Shown here one piece after another: positions 53,189-61,882 of a stretch of 64,000 nt of DNA. The position numbers were made by a program, and so were the translations under genes. The notes beneath the pieces are model-generated. The model was not told the DNA's origin and did no database searches. It saw nothing but the letters and a program-made list of their open reading frames with translations. Positions within the stretch are counted from its first letter, which is position 1; every line of letters begins with the position of its first letter. Origin of the DNA: Enterobacteriaceae bacterium 4M9 (GTDB lineage: Bacteria > Pseudomonadota > Gammaproteobacteria > Enterobacterales > Enterobacteriaceae). The DNA is taken from positions 186,001-250,000 of the forward strand of contig JAADJJ010000001.1 of the NCBI GenBank assembly GCA_010092695.1. Reading direction: 5' to 3'.

Positions 53189-53962
53189 TCAGCCGTAGCG
53201 GCCGGTGATGTAGTCTTCGGTCTGCTTTTTCTTCGGCCGGGTAAACAGCTCGTCCGTCTCGCTGAATTCCACCAGCTCACCCAGGTACATAAATGCCGTG
53301 TGATCTGAGCAGCGTGCCGCCTGCTGCATGTTATGCGTCACGATCACTACGGTGTAATCCTGCTTAAGTTCTGTAATCAACTCTTCGATGCGTCCGGTGG
53401 AAATCGGGTCCAGCGCGGAGCAGGGTTCGTCGAGCAGCAGCACGTCCGGGCGGATGGCAATACCGCGTGCAATGCACAGGCGCTGCTGCTGGCCGCCGGA
53501 AAGTGAGTAACCACTCTGGTGCAGCTTGTCTTTGGTTTCATTCCACAGCGCGGCTTTAGTGAGCGCCCACTGCACGCGCTCGTCCATATCGGCGCGGGAG
53601 AGCTTCTCAAACAGGCGCACGCCAAAGGCGATGTTGTCATAAATCGACATCGGGAATGGCGTCGGCTTCTGGAACACCATGCCCACTTTGGCGCGCAGCA
53701 GCGCAATGTCCTGGCTGTGGGTGAGGATGTTTTCGCCGTCGAGCAGGATCTCGCCTTCGGCGCGCTGCTCCGGGTAGAGGGCGAACATTTTGTTAAAGGT
53801 GCGCAGCAGAGTCGATTTGCCGCAGCCCGACGGGCCAATAAATGCCGTGACCTGGTTTTTGGCAATGTCCAGACTGATGTTTTTCAGGGCGTGATATTTC
53901 CCGTAATAGAAGTTGAGATTACGGACCTGAATTTTCCCTGGGGAGGTTTGCGCCATACTCAT
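53189..53962 (-). CDS. pstB: phosphate ABC transporter ATPase PstB
   Basis: PstB powers phosphate uptake. The 257-residue protein has Walker A GPSGCGKST near residue 43, the ABC signature LSGGQQQR, Walker B VLLLDEPCSALD, and the switch His in VIVTHN. ATG 53962 gives MSMAQTSPGKIQVRN, as in E. coli; an in-frame extension to 53998 would add residues absent from the family. Confidence 0.97.
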   Translation of the reverse strand: MSMAQTSPGKIQVRNLNFYYGKYHALKNISLDIAKNQVTAFIGPSGCGKSTLLRTFNKMFALYPEQRAEGEILLDGENILTHSQDIALLRAKVGMVFQKPTPFPMSIYDNIAFGVRLFEKLSRADMDERVQWALTKAALWNETKDKLHQSGYSLSGGQQQRLCIARGIAIRPDVLLLDEPCSALDPISTGRIEELITELKQDYTVVIVTHNMQQAARCSDHTAFMYLGELVEFSETDELFTRPKKKQTEDYITGRYG

Positions 53963-54008
53963 TGCTTGTGTTTCCTCATCCGGCGCCGCCTGAGCCACGC
54001 CGTAAAAA

Positions 54009-54899
54009 TTAACCGTGTTTACGTTTGGCGAACAGCACGCGCGCCAGAATGTTCAGTAACAGCACACAAAGGGTGATAATCAGCACCCCGGCCCACGCCA
54101 GCTGCTGCCATTCGGCAAACGGGCTCATGGCGAATTTGAAAATCGTTACCGGCAGGTTTGCCAGCGGCTGCATCATGTCAGTGCTCCAGAACTGGTTGGA
54201 GAGCGAGGTGAACAGCAGCGGTGCGGTTTCACCGGCAATACGCGCAATGGCCAGCAGCACGCCGGTGATAATCCCGGAGACAGATGCCTTGAGCGTAATC
54301 GCGGAAATCATCTTCCACTTAGGCGTGCCCAGCGCATAAGCCGCTTCGCGCAGGCTGTCTGGCACCAGTTTGAGCATGTTTTCAGTGGTACGAATCACAA
54401 TCGGCACCTGTAGCAGCGCCAGCGCAATCACCCCGGCCCAACCGGAGAAGTGCTGCATCTGCGCCACCACAACGGTATACACGAACAGACCCACCACGAT
54501 AGACGGCGCTGACAACAGGATGTCGTTAATAAAGCGGATAACCTCAGCAAGCCAGGACTTACGACCGTATTCGGCCAGATATACCCCGGCGAGAATGCCA
54601 AGCGGTGTACCAAAAGCCGTCGCCCACAGAATCAGCAGGCCGCTGCCCGCCAGGGCGTTAGCAAGCCCGCCACCTGCCGTGTTTGGCGGCGGCGTCATTT
54701 CGGTGAACAGCGCAATCGACATACCGTCGATACCGCGCGAGAAGGTGGCAAACAAAATCCAGATAAGCCAGAACAGGCCAAAGGCCATGGTTGCCATTGA
54801 GAGCGTCAGCGCGATGCGGTTCTTCACGCGGCGGCGTGCCTGCATTTTGAGGCGCGACTGCGCGAGCTTCTCGTCGCTTTGCAGTTCCATCGTAGCCAT
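54009..54899 (-). CDS. pstA: phosphate ABC transporter permease PstA
   Basis: PstA is one of two membrane subunits of the phosphate importer. The 296-residue protein has six membrane segments and the ATPase-contact EAA loop REAAYALGTPKWKMISAITL. Its start overlaps the pstC stop by one base, indicating coupling. Confidence 0.97.
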   Translation of the reverse strand: MATMELQSDEKLAQSRLKMQARRRVKNRIALTLSMATMAFGLFWLIWILFATFSRGIDGMSIALFTEMTPPPNTAGGGLANALAGSGLLILWATAFGTPLGILAGVYLAEYGRKSWLAEVIRFINDILLSAPSIVVGLFVYTVVVAQMQHFSGWAGVIALALLQVPIVIRTTENMLKLVPDSLREAAYALGTPKWKMISAITLKASVSGIITGVLLAIARIAGETAPLLFTSLSNQFWSTDMMQPLANLPVTIFKFAMSPFAEWQQLAWAGVLIITLCVLLLNILARVLFAKRKHG

Positions 54900-55858
54900 T
54901 AGCGTGCTCCTTCCTTCTTAGCCAGACGCGCAATCATCAGTTTGGAAATCGCCAGCACGATAAAGGTAATGACGAACAGAATCAGACCCAATTCCATCAG
55001 AGCAGCAGTGTGCAGCCCGGATTCGGCTTCGGCAAATTCGTTAGCCAGCGCCGAGGTAATGCTGTTGCCCGGCATATAGAGCGACGCGCTGTCGAGCTGG
55101 TAGGTGTTACCGATGATAAAGGTCACCGCCATCGTTTCACCCAGCGCACGGCCAAGGCCGAGCATTACGCCACCGATAACACCGTTTTTGGTGAACGGCA
55201 GTACGATGCGCCAGATAACTTCCCAGGTGGTACAGCCGATGCCATAAGCAGACTCTTTCATCATCACTGGCGTCTGCTCGAACACGTCACGCATTACGGA
55301 GGCAATGTAAGGAATGATCATGATAGCCAGCACCACACCCGCAGCGAGGATGCCGATGCCAAACGCCGGGCCAGAAAACAGTGCGCCAACAATCGGCACG
55401 GCTGACAGCACGTTGCCGACTGGCTCCTGAAAATATTGTGCAAACAGCGGCGCGAAGATAAACAGGCCCCACATGCCGTAAACGATACTTGGAATGGCCG
55501 CCAGCAGTTCGATGGCGATACCCAGCGGGCGTTTTAGCCAGGCCGGTGCCAGTTCAGTCAGAAACAGCGCGATACCAAAGCTTACCGGCACGGCAATCAG
55601 CAGTGCGATAAACGAGGTGACCAGCGTGCCATAAATGGGCACCAGCGCCCCGTAGATATCGTTAGGTGCGTCCCAGTCTTTGGTCCACAGGAAGGCGAAG
55701 CCGAATTTCTCAATGCTCGGCCAGGAAGAGATTATCAGGGAGACAATAATGCCGCCCAGCAGAAATAGCACTATCAGCGCTGCCAGTTTCACCAGCACGC
55801 TGAACAGAATGTCACCTTTTTTCCCCGGAGGGGTGAATGCAGGCTTGGTCGCCGCCAT
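54899..55858 (-). CDS. pstC: phosphate ABC transporter permease PstC
   Basis: PstC is the other membrane subunit of the phosphate importer. The 319-residue protein has six to seven membrane segments and the EAA loop KESAYGIGCTTWEVIWRIVL. It follows pstS after 54 bases that contain a hairpin. Confidence 0.97.
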   Translation of the reverse strand: MAATKPAFTPPGKKGDILFSVLVKLAALIVLFLLGGIIVSLIISSWPSIEKFGFAFLWTKDWDAPNDIYGALVPIYGTLVTSFIALLIAVPVSFGIALFLTELAPAWLKRPLGIAIELLAAIPSIVYGMWGLFIFAPLFAQYFQEPVGNVLSAVPIVGALFSGPAFGIGILAAGVVLAIMIIPYIASVMRDVFEQTPVMMKESAYGIGCTTWEVIWRIVLPFTKNGVIGGVMLGLGRALGETMAVTFIIGNTYQLDSASLYMPGNSITSALANEFAEAESGLHTAALMELGLILFVITFIVLAISKLMIARLAKKEGAR

Positions 55859-55880
55859 AGTTCACTCTTTTTATCTGAGT

Positions 55881-55904
55881 CAGGCCGACGTCAGCGCCGG
55901 CCTG
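55881..55904 (-). promoter_or_regulatory. intercistronic hairpin between pstS and pstC
   Basis: CAGGCCG and CGGCCTG pair over at least seven bp just after the pstS stop. No T-run follows on the minus strand. Such a hairpin can protect the pstS mRNA 3' end, fitting the need for more binding protein than permease. Confidence 0.5.
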
Positions 55905-55912
55905 TGATTCAA

Positions 55913-56953
55913 TCAGTACAGCGCCTTACCGGAACTGTCTTTGATGTTGGTCTTCCATGCTGCACGCACCTGCTCAATCACAGAGTCCGGCAGAGAAGCA
56001 TAATCCAGTTCGTTAGCCTGGCTGGCACCTTCTTTATAGGCCCAGTCGAAGAATTTTAACACTTCGGCTGCCTGCTCCGGCTTCTTCGTCTCTTTGTGGA
56101 CCAGAATGAAGGTGGTGGAGGTAATTGGCCACACGTCATCGCCTTTCTGGTTAGTCAGGTCCTGAGCGAAGGATTTGCTCCAGTCTGCGCCTTTGGCTGC
56201 ATTGGAGAAACTCTCTTCGGTCGGGCTGACCGACTTGCCGTCGGCAGAAATCAGGCGTGTATAGGCAAGGCTATTCTGCTTGGCGTAGGCATATTCCACA
56301 TAGCCGATAGAGCCAGGCAGACGCTGAACGAACGCGGCGATGCCGTCGTTACCTTTGCCGCCAAGACCGGTCGGCCATTTTACGGTGCTGCCTGCACCCA
56401 CTTTTGATTTCCACTCTTCGTTCACTTTGGCCAGGTAGCTGGTGAAAACGAAAGAGGTGCCGGAGCCATCGGCGCGGCGTACCACAGCGATGTTCTGCGA
56501 CGGCAGTTTCAGATCCGGGTTCAGCTTAGCAATGGCCGGATCGTCCCATTTTTTGATTTTGCCAAGATAGATGTCACCCAGCGTGGTGCCATCCAGCACC
56601 AGTTCACCAGACTTCACGCCCGGCAGGTTCACCGCCAGCACCACGCCACCAATCACGGTCGGGAACTGGAACAAACCATCTTCTGCCAACTTTTCGTCAG
56701 ACAGCGGCGCATCGGAGGCACCAAAATCGACGGTATTGGCGATTATCTGCTTAACGCCGCCAGATGAACCGATACCCTGATAGTTCACCTTGTTACCGGT
56801 GGATTTCTGGTAGGTATCTGCCCACTTGGCATACACCGGCGCAGGGAACGTTGCACCTGCGCCTGTCAGGCTTGCTGCCGCAAAAGCGGAGAAAGCGCTC
56901 AGAGAAAGGGTCGCGGCGACAACGGTAGCGACGGTGGTACGCATAGCTTTCAT
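55913..56953 (-). CDS. pstS: periplasmic phosphate-binding protein PstS
   Basis: PstS captures phosphate in the periplasm and delivers it to PstCA. The 346-residue precursor has a signal peptide of about 25 residues ending SAFSAFA, then the mature start ASLTGAGATFPAPVY. Phosphate-binding segments GIGSSGG, DFGASDAPL and RRADGSGTSF are present. ATG 56953 gives MKAMRTTVATVVAA; a frame open to 57034 reaches back toward the Pho boxes and is not a start. Confidence 0.98.
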   Translation of the reverse strand: MKAMRTTVATVVAATLSLSAFSAFAAASLTGAGATFPAPVYAKWADTYQKSTGNKVNYQGIGSSGGVKQIIANTVDFGASDAPLSDEKLAEDGLFQFPTVIGGVVLAVNLPGVKSGELVLDGTTLGDIYLGKIKKWDDPAIAKLNPDLKLPSQNIAVVRRADGSGTSFVFTSYLAKVNEEWKSKVGAGSTVKWPTGLGGKGNDGIAAFVQRLPGSIGYVEYAYAKQNSLAYTRLISADGKSVSPTEESFSNAAKGADWSKSFAQDLTNQKGDDVWPITSTTFILVHKETKKPEQAAEVLKFFDWAYKEGASQANELDYASLPDSVIEQVRAAWKTNIKDSSGKALY

Positions 56954-57010
56954 AATGTCTCCTGCTGGGGTGAACGTAATGAGTTGTTTAGTGTGTGCAT
57001 TAGCAAAAAT

Positions 57011-57061
57011 AGGACAGTTTGGTGACAGCTGCATGTACGAAATATGACAGTTTTATGACAG
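57011..57061 (-). promoter_or_regulatory. two Pho boxes upstream of pstS
   Basis: On the minus strand CTGTCATAAAACTGTCAT (57044-57061) is a near-perfect PhoB box, and CTGTCACCAAACTGTCCT (57011-57028) is a second. They lie in tandem with 33 bases between starts, three helical turns, as in the E. coli pstS promoter. They show PhoB-dependent activation on phosphate starvation. Confidence 0.92.
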
Positions 57062-57320
57062 TCAGAGATAACAGGTTCTGGCGCAGGAAACTGCATTATA
57101 AAAGCGGCGCAGATGTAGATTATGAAATATCGATATTGGAAGTGAGCAGAAAGAGGCAAAGCGCTGAGGAATATCCGGCACGGATAAGGGCAATTTAATG
57201 ATTTAAGCAGCAATTACCGTTCAATTAAAGCAAAACGCAATTGTCAGTAAAACCTTTACCTGTGGTAAAAAACCGCCCAGTAAACATACAAATATTGCTG
57301 TTTGTTTACATGCTAACTCA
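57062..57320. other. AT-rich spacer upstream of pstS
   Basis: This stretch between the Pho boxes and the next promoter signal is AT-rich compared with the coding regions. An 82-codon minus-strand frame (57221-57469) crosses it but lacks a ribosome-binding site and family resemblance. Nothing else was recognised. Confidence 0.35.
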
Positions 57321-57349
57321 TTGACCAGAAAGCCACTATTCTCCATTAT
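57321..57349 (+). promoter_or_regulatory. sigma-70 promoter for an unannotated transcript
   Basis: TTGACC at 57321-57326 and CATTAT at 57344-57349 are spaced by exactly 17 bases and match five of six and four of six consensus bases. It points to a terminator about 200 bases downstream, with no normal gene between. Confidence 0.5.
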
Positions 57350-57355
57350 CACTCT

Positions 57356-57583
57356 CAAGGACGATGAGGGTAAAAGGAGGTAACCGCAATAGCCAGACTG
57401 CTCAATTTGCCACAACAAGCCCAGTGGCAGCAGTACCAGAGAATAATGGTAATAGATGAGTAAAACCAATCCGCCTGAATACAGGAGGTTTGTAAATCAA
57501 ACGCAACAACATTATTCAGAACTGACCCAGCATAGTACGATTCATCAATGCCTCTGAAACATTTTCAGGGGCATTTTTATTTA
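57356..57583 (+). ncRNA. candidate small RNA or tiny-peptide transcript
   Basis: A promoter-like pair and a strong terminator bound a segment of about 225 bases. Within it are two Shine-Dalgarno-like AGGAGG runs (near 57376 and 57483) without a normal start codon at the right distance. A 31-codon frame from ATG 57364 also exists, but it would sit only about eight bases from the transcript start. It could be a small regulatory RNA. No known family was recognised. Confidence 0.35.
57548..57583 (+). terminator. strong intrinsic terminator in the pstS-glmS gap
   Basis: ATGCCTCTGAAA-CAT-TTTCAGGGGCAT is a 12-bp stem with one G-U pair followed by TTTTATTT. No annotated plus-strand gene precedes it, which implies an unrecognised transcript upstream. 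Confidence 0.85.
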
Positions 57584-57697
57584 TCACGCTGGTTCGCATA
57601 TGACAGCCATTCCGCTTTGTAATGTCAGCAGCGCCTGTACCGTAACAAACAGTGGCCATTATCAGAGAATCCGCGCCCTGTAATAAGGAAAGACATC

Positions 57698-58069
57698 ATG
57701 AAAAAAACCGTCATTCGCCTTGCGACGCTTGTGCTCTGCGCCCCTCTGGCGCTAAGCCTGACGGCAAAAGAATTCACTTACGATTACAGCTCACCTTCTC
57801 ATCCCATCGCGACGTTACAAAACGGAATGAATGCGTATCAGCTCGGTAGTTCAAACATCACGCTGGGTGCGCTTCAGGACGCGATCAAAAAGATTGATGA
57901 ACTCAACAGGAAAATAGAATCGCTGGAAAGAAAATACGATGATGCTGAGAGAAAAAGCCGCGATCTGGAAAGTAAGAACAGCGATCTCCAGAGAAAAGTA
58001 GAGAATAATCAGCAAAAAATTAGCGCGCTTGAAAGTGATATCAGAAGCCTGAGCAGCAAAATAAAATAA
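57698..58069 (+). CDS. secreted small coiled-coil protein, function unknown
   Basis: The 123-residue product starts with a clear signal peptide (MKKTVIRLATLVLCAPLALSL, cleavage probably after TA at residues 22-23). A short region follows, then a continuous heptad pattern from about residue 57 to the end, rich in Lys, Glu, Asp and Ser, suggesting a long coiled coil. It has one Cys inside the signal peptide but no lipobox. AAGGAAAG lies before the ATG. Codon use is more AT-rich than in neighbours. It sits beside the Tn7 attachment site and is convergent with glmS. I do not recognise a family. Confidence 0.75.
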   Translation: MKKTVIRLATLVLCAPLALSLTAKEFTYDYSSPSHPIATLQNGMNAYQLGSSNITLGALQDAIKKIDELNRKIESLERKYDDAERKSRDLESKNSDLQRKVENNQQKISALESDIRSLSSKIK

Positions 58070-58104
58070 CCTGACACATCCTCGCTAATCAGCAACGCCA
58101 TCCA

Positions 58105-58130
58105 CAAAAAAGCCCCGCCTGAGCGGGGCT
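58105..58130 (-). terminator. intrinsic terminator of glmS
   Basis: On the minus strand AAGCCCCGC-TCAG-GCGGGGCTT is a nine-bp stem followed by TTTTGTGG, 26 bases after the glmS stop. Confidence 0.93.
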
Positions 58131-58190
58131 TATCGTAGGGATGCGTTTGCTAACGTTATTCCACAGTAACCGATTTCGCCAGGTTACGCG
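58128..58190 (-). other. predicted Tn7 attachment site attTn7 (empty)
   Basis: Tn7 uses TnsD to bind the end of glmS and inserts about 25 bases beyond the stop. The glmS 3' end here encodes the conserved AKSVTVE C-terminus, and the expected insertion point is near 58131. No Tn7 end is present, so the site appears unoccupied. Confidence 0.6.
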
Positions 58191-59985
58191 GCTGGTCCAC
58201 GTCGGTGCCTTTAATCAGCGCCACGTGATAAGACAGCAGCTGTAGCGGTACGGTGTAGAAAATCGGTGCAATCACCTCTTCAACATGCGGCATGGAGATG
58301 ATGTGCATGGTTTCACTGTTGGTGAAGCCTGCGTCTTCATCGGCAAACACATACAGATGACCGCCACGGGCGCGCACCTCTTCGATGTTCGATTTCAGTT
58401 TCTCCAGCAACTCGTTGTTTGGTGCTACCACGATAACCGGCATATCGGCATCAATCAGCGCCAGCGGACCATGCTTAAGTTCACCCGCCGCATACGCTTC
58501 GGCGTGAATGTAAGAGATCTCTTTGAGCTTCAGTGCGCCTTCCAGCGCAATCGGGTACTGATCGCCACGGCCAAGGAACAGCGCGTGGTGCTTGTCAGAG
58601 AAGTCTTCTGCCAACGCTTCAATACGCTTGTCCTGCGACAGCATCTGCTCAATGCGACTCGGCAGCGCCTGCAACGCATGCACAATGTCGTGCTCCACGT
58701 CGCCAGAAACGCCTTTCAGGCGGCCAATCTTCGCCACCAGCATCAGCAGCACGGTTAACTGAGTGGTAAACGCCTTGGTAGACGCCACGCCGATTTCAGT
58801 GCCCGCTTTGGTCATCAGCGACAGATCCGACTCACGCACCAGCGACGAACCAGGCACGTTACAAATCGCCAGTGAGCCGAGGTAGCCCAGCTCTTTAGCC
58901 AGACGCAACGCCGCCAGCGTATCTGCGGTTTCACCGGACTGGGAAAGCGTGATAATCAGGCTGTTGCGGCGCACCGCCGATTTGCGATAGCGAAACTCAG
59001 AAGCGATTTCCACATCGCACGGCACGCCTGCCAGGGACTCAAACCAGTAGCGCGACACCATGCCAGAGTTGTATGAGGTGCCGCAGGCGACAATCTGGAT
59101 ATGCTCAACCTGAGAGAGCAGCGCATCGGCGTTCGGACCCAGCTCGCTGAGCTCGATAGCACCGTGATTGATGCGCCCCATCAGCGTGTTTTTGATGGCG
59201 TTCGGCTGTTCGTAGATTTCTTTTTGCATGTAGTGGCGGTAAACGCCTTTATCGCCCGCATCATATTGCAGATTAGATTCGATGTCCGGGCGCGTTACCT
59301 GCTCACCGGCCTGGTCGAAAATGGTCACGCTGCGACGCGTCACTTCAGCGATATCGCCTTCTTCCAGGAAGATAAAGCGGCGGGTTACCGGCAGCAGCGC
59401 CAGCTGATCGGAGGCAATAAAATTCTCCCCCATGCCAAGGCCGATAACCAGCGGACTACCTGAGCGTGCAGCCAACAGCACGTCTGGATTACGGGTATCC
59501 ATAATCACAGTACCGTAAGCGCCGCGCAACTGCGGGATAGCGCGCATCACGGCATCACGCAGGCTGCCGCCTTGCTCCATTTCGTAATGGACCAGGTGAG
59601 CAATGACTTCGGTATCGGTCTGTGAGACAAACTCATACCCGCGCGCTTTCAGCGCTTCACGCAGCGGCTCAAAGTTCTCGATGATGCCGTTATGCACCAC
59701 CGCGATATGGCCAGAGACATGCGGGTGTGCGTTCGCTTCGGAAGGCTCGCCGTGGGTCGCCCAGCGGGTGTGGGCAATACCAGTACCGCCGGGCAGCGGA
59801 TGGTCTTGTGCCGCCTGAGACAGCGCCTGTACTTTACCCACGCGACGCAAACGGGTCATATTCCCCTGCGCATCCACTACCGCCAGACCGGCAGAGTCAT
59901 AGCCACGATATTCCAGACGACGGAGACCTTCGAGAAGGATCTCAGCAATATCACGTTGCGCCACTGCGCCAACAATTCCACACAT
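58156..59985 (-). CDS. glmS: glutamine-fructose-6-phosphate aminotransferase GlmS
   Basis: GlmS makes glucosamine-6-phosphate from fructose-6-phosphate and glutamine, the first step toward UDP-GlcNAc for peptidoglycan and LPS. The 609-residue product has the class II glutaminase domain with Cys2 (MCGIVGAVAQRD, EYRGYDSAG), then two SIS domains with SQSGETADTL. ATG 59985 exposes the catalytic Cys after Met removal. In E. coli the leader is a target of the small RNA GlmZ; the 218-base glmU-glmS gap here leaves room for the same control. Confidence 0.98.
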   Translation of the reverse strand: MCGIVGAVAQRDIAEILLEGLRRLEYRGYDSAGLAVVDAQGNMTRLRRVGKVQALSQAAQDHPLPGGTGIAHTRWATHGEPSEANAHPHVSGHIAVVHNGIIENFEPLREALKARGYEFVSQTDTEVIAHLVHYEMEQGGSLRDAVMRAIPQLRGAYGTVIMDTRNPDVLLAARSGSPLVIGLGMGENFIASDQLALLPVTRRFIFLEEGDIAEVTRRSVTIFDQAGEQVTRPDIESNLQYDAGDKGVYRHYMQKEIYEQPNAIKNTLMGRINHGAIELSELGPNADALLSQVEHIQIVACGTSYNSGMVSRYWFESLAGVPCDVEIASEFRYRKSAVRRNSLIITLSQSGETADTLAALRLAKELGYLGSLAICNVPGSSLVRESDLSLMTKAGTEIGVASTKAFTTQLTVLLMLVAKIGRLKGVSGDVEHDIVHALQALPSRIEQMLSQDKRIEALAEDFSDKHHALFLGRGDQYPIALEGALKLKEISYIHAEAYAAGELKHGPLALIDADMPVIVVAPNNELLEKLKSNIEEVRARGGHLYVFADEDAGFTNSETMHIISMPHVEEVIAPIFYTVPLQLLSYHVALIKGTDVDQPRNLAKSVTVE

Positions 59986-60182
59986 AATGTTAGTTCCTGA
60001 ACAGGGCATTTCCGCCCGCGTTGTCGCTGACCTGTATTTCCGGCTTTGCCGGTACCCCGAGCCTTGTAGAGAGTGGGGTTATTGTTATTGCCTGCGCAAT
60101 TTTGCGCGGCGTGGGCAGGAGGCGATTATTATTTTACCTCTCAACCCAACCCTGCCGTTTTTCACAGTCAGGGCAAAAACAT

Positions 60183-60200
60183 ACGGGGCATTCGCCCCGT
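60183..60200 (-). terminator. hairpin after glmU
   Basis: ACGGGGC-GAAT-GCCCCGT forms a seven-bp stem three bases after the glmU stop, followed by ATGTTTTT. It may partly terminate transcription or mark the processing point between glmU and glmS. Confidence 0.6.
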
Positions 60201-60203
60201 GGG

Positions 60204-61574
60204 TTACTTCTTCTTCACCGGGCGCTGCCAGCCCTGAATATGGGTCTGGTTAACACGGCTGATAACCAAAGCATCTTCTTCAATGTCGCGGGTGACCGTA
60301 GTACCGGCGCCAATCGTCACGCCGCGCGCGACGGTGACCGGTGCCACCAGCTGGGTATCGGAGCCAACAAACACGTCATCACCGATAATAGTTTTATGTT
60401 TGTTTGCGCCATCGTAGTTGCAGGTAATGGTGCCCGCGCCGATATTTACGTTGTCGCCAATCTCGGCATCGCCCAGGTAGCTGAGATGCCCGGCTTTAGA
60501 GCCTTTGCCCAGACGCGCCTTTTTCATTTCAACGAAGTTACCGACGTGCGCGCCTTCTTCAAGCTCCGCACCTGGACGCAGACGGGCAAATGGCCCGATG
60601 GTGCAGGCAGCGTCGAGACGGGCGTCTTCCACCACGCTGTATGGGCTGATTTCGCAATCATCACCAATCACGCTGTTTTTTATCACGCAGCCCGCGCCAA
60701 TTTTCACGCGGTTGCCAAGCGTGACCTGACCTTCAATTATCACGTTCGGGTCGATGTCCACATCACGACCGTGAACCAGCGTGCCACGCAGGTCAAAGCG
60801 TGCCGGGTCGCGCAACATCACGCCTGCCAGCAGTAAACGCTCTGCCTGCTCGGTCTGATAAACGCGCTCCAGGCTCGCCAGTTGCAGGCGGTTGTTAACC
60901 CCTTCCACCTCGCTTAAACGCTCAGGATGTACGGCGGTAACGTCACGCCCGTCCTGATACGCCATCGCGATGATGTCGGTGATGTAGAATTCGCCCTGCG
61001 CGTTGTTGTTGTTCAGTTTTGCCAGCCAGCGTTTGAGGTCCGCACCGTTAGCCATCAGGATGCCGGTGTTGATTTCGTTAATCTGGCGCTGTTCGTCGCT
61101 GGCGTCTTTATGTTCGACAATGCCGGTCACTTTGCCGTTTTCACGGGTGATGCGGCCATAGCCGGTTGGGTCATCAAGTTTCACGGTCAACAGCGCAATG
61201 CCGCCCTGCGGTTTAGCCGCACGCAGGCGCGAAAGCGTTTCGACCGAAATCAGCGGCACGTCGCCGTAAAGCATCATGATGTCTTCATTGTCGGCAAAGA
61301 ACGGTGCCGCCTGCTGCATAGCGTGACCAGTACCCAGCTGCTCAGCCTGCAATACCCAGTTCAGCGTGTTATTGCTGAGAGCCTGTTTAAGCAGCTCGCC
61401 GCCGTGGCCATAGACCAAATGAACCTGACGCGCACCAAGCTCGCCCGCAGCGTCAATAACGTGCTGCACCATCGGCTTACCTGCCAGCGTGTGCAACACC
61501 TTCGGAAGGTCGGAATACATGCGGGTGCCTTTGCCTGCTGCAAGGATCACCACGCTCATAGCGCTGTTTGACAT
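60204..61574 (-). CDS. glmU: bifunctional GlcNAc-1-P uridylyltransferase / GlcN-1-P acetyltransferase GlmU
   Basis: GlmU acetylates glucosamine-1-phosphate and then couples it to UTP, giving UDP-GlcNAc. The 456-residue protein has the N-terminal pyrophosphorylase motif AAGKGTRM near residue 12 and a C-terminal left-handed beta-helix of hexapeptide repeats with the acetyltransferase region NVNIGAGTITCNYDG. AGGA precedes the ATG. It lies upstream of glmS in one operon. Confidence 0.98.
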   Translation of the reverse strand: MSNSAMSVVILAAGKGTRMYSDLPKVLHTLAGKPMVQHVIDAAGELGARQVHLVYGHGGELLKQALSNNTLNWVLQAEQLGTGHAMQQAAPFFADNEDIMMLYGDVPLISVETLSRLRAAKPQGGIALLTVKLDDPTGYGRITRENGKVTGIVEHKDASDEQRQINEINTGILMANGADLKRWLAKLNNNNAQGEFYITDIIAMAYQDGRDVTAVHPERLSEVEGVNNRLQLASLERVYQTEQAERLLLAGVMLRDPARFDLRGTLVHGRDVDIDPNVIIEGQVTLGNRVKIGAGCVIKNSVIGDDCEISPYSVVEDARLDAACTIGPFARLRPGAELEEGAHVGNFVEMKKARLGKGSKAGHLSYLGDAEIGDNVNIGAGTITCNYDGANKHKTIIGDDVFVGSDTQLVAPVTVARGVTIGAGTTVTRDIEEDALVISRVNQTHIQGWQRPVKKK

Positions 61575-61882
61575 ACGTGTCCTGACTTTTAAGAGTGTGG
61601 AAAGTAAAACGGTTTCCCATGGAAAATTCTACATATTTTGCTCGCGAAAACGTGACGCCTAAAAAAACAGCATTATCACGTTACGCGTGCGATTATCCTT
61701 ACCGTTAAGTCTCAATTTTAGGACTAACGGTGCAAAAAAAGTATCGATCCCCGCCTGAAAAGCCCTGTTTTCGGGCAGTTCGCGCTTTTTTTTACCTCTG
61801 AATAAAGACATCTATCAGAATAAAGGCAAAAAAAATGCCAGCCGGGTCGCCCTGGCTGGCATTTTGACTTTTCAAGCCTGTG
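61575..61882. other. atpC-glmU intergenic region
   Basis: This 308-base gap holds the atp operon terminator and should hold the glmU promoter. A semi-palindrome ATTTTGCTCGCGAAAAC at 61635-61651 could be a NagC operator, as NagC controls glmUS in E. coli, but the match is from memory and weak. No gene was seen. Confidence 0.35.
61830..61865 (-). terminator. intrinsic terminator of the atp operon
   Basis: On the minus strand AAAATGCCAGCC and GGCTGGCATTTT form a 12-bp stem, followed by a T-run of eight, 18 bases after the atpC stop. Confidence 0.95.

Noticed and set aside
57364..57459. 31-codon plus-strand peptide gene
   Set aside because: Its ATG would be only about eight bases from the inferred transcript start, and the strong Shine-Dalgarno lies after it, so coding is doubtful; kept only as part of the RNA candidate.
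57221..57469. 82-codon hydrophobic minus-strand frame upstream of pstS
   Set aside because: No ribosome-binding site or recognisable family, and it overlaps a better-supported plus-strand transcript signature.
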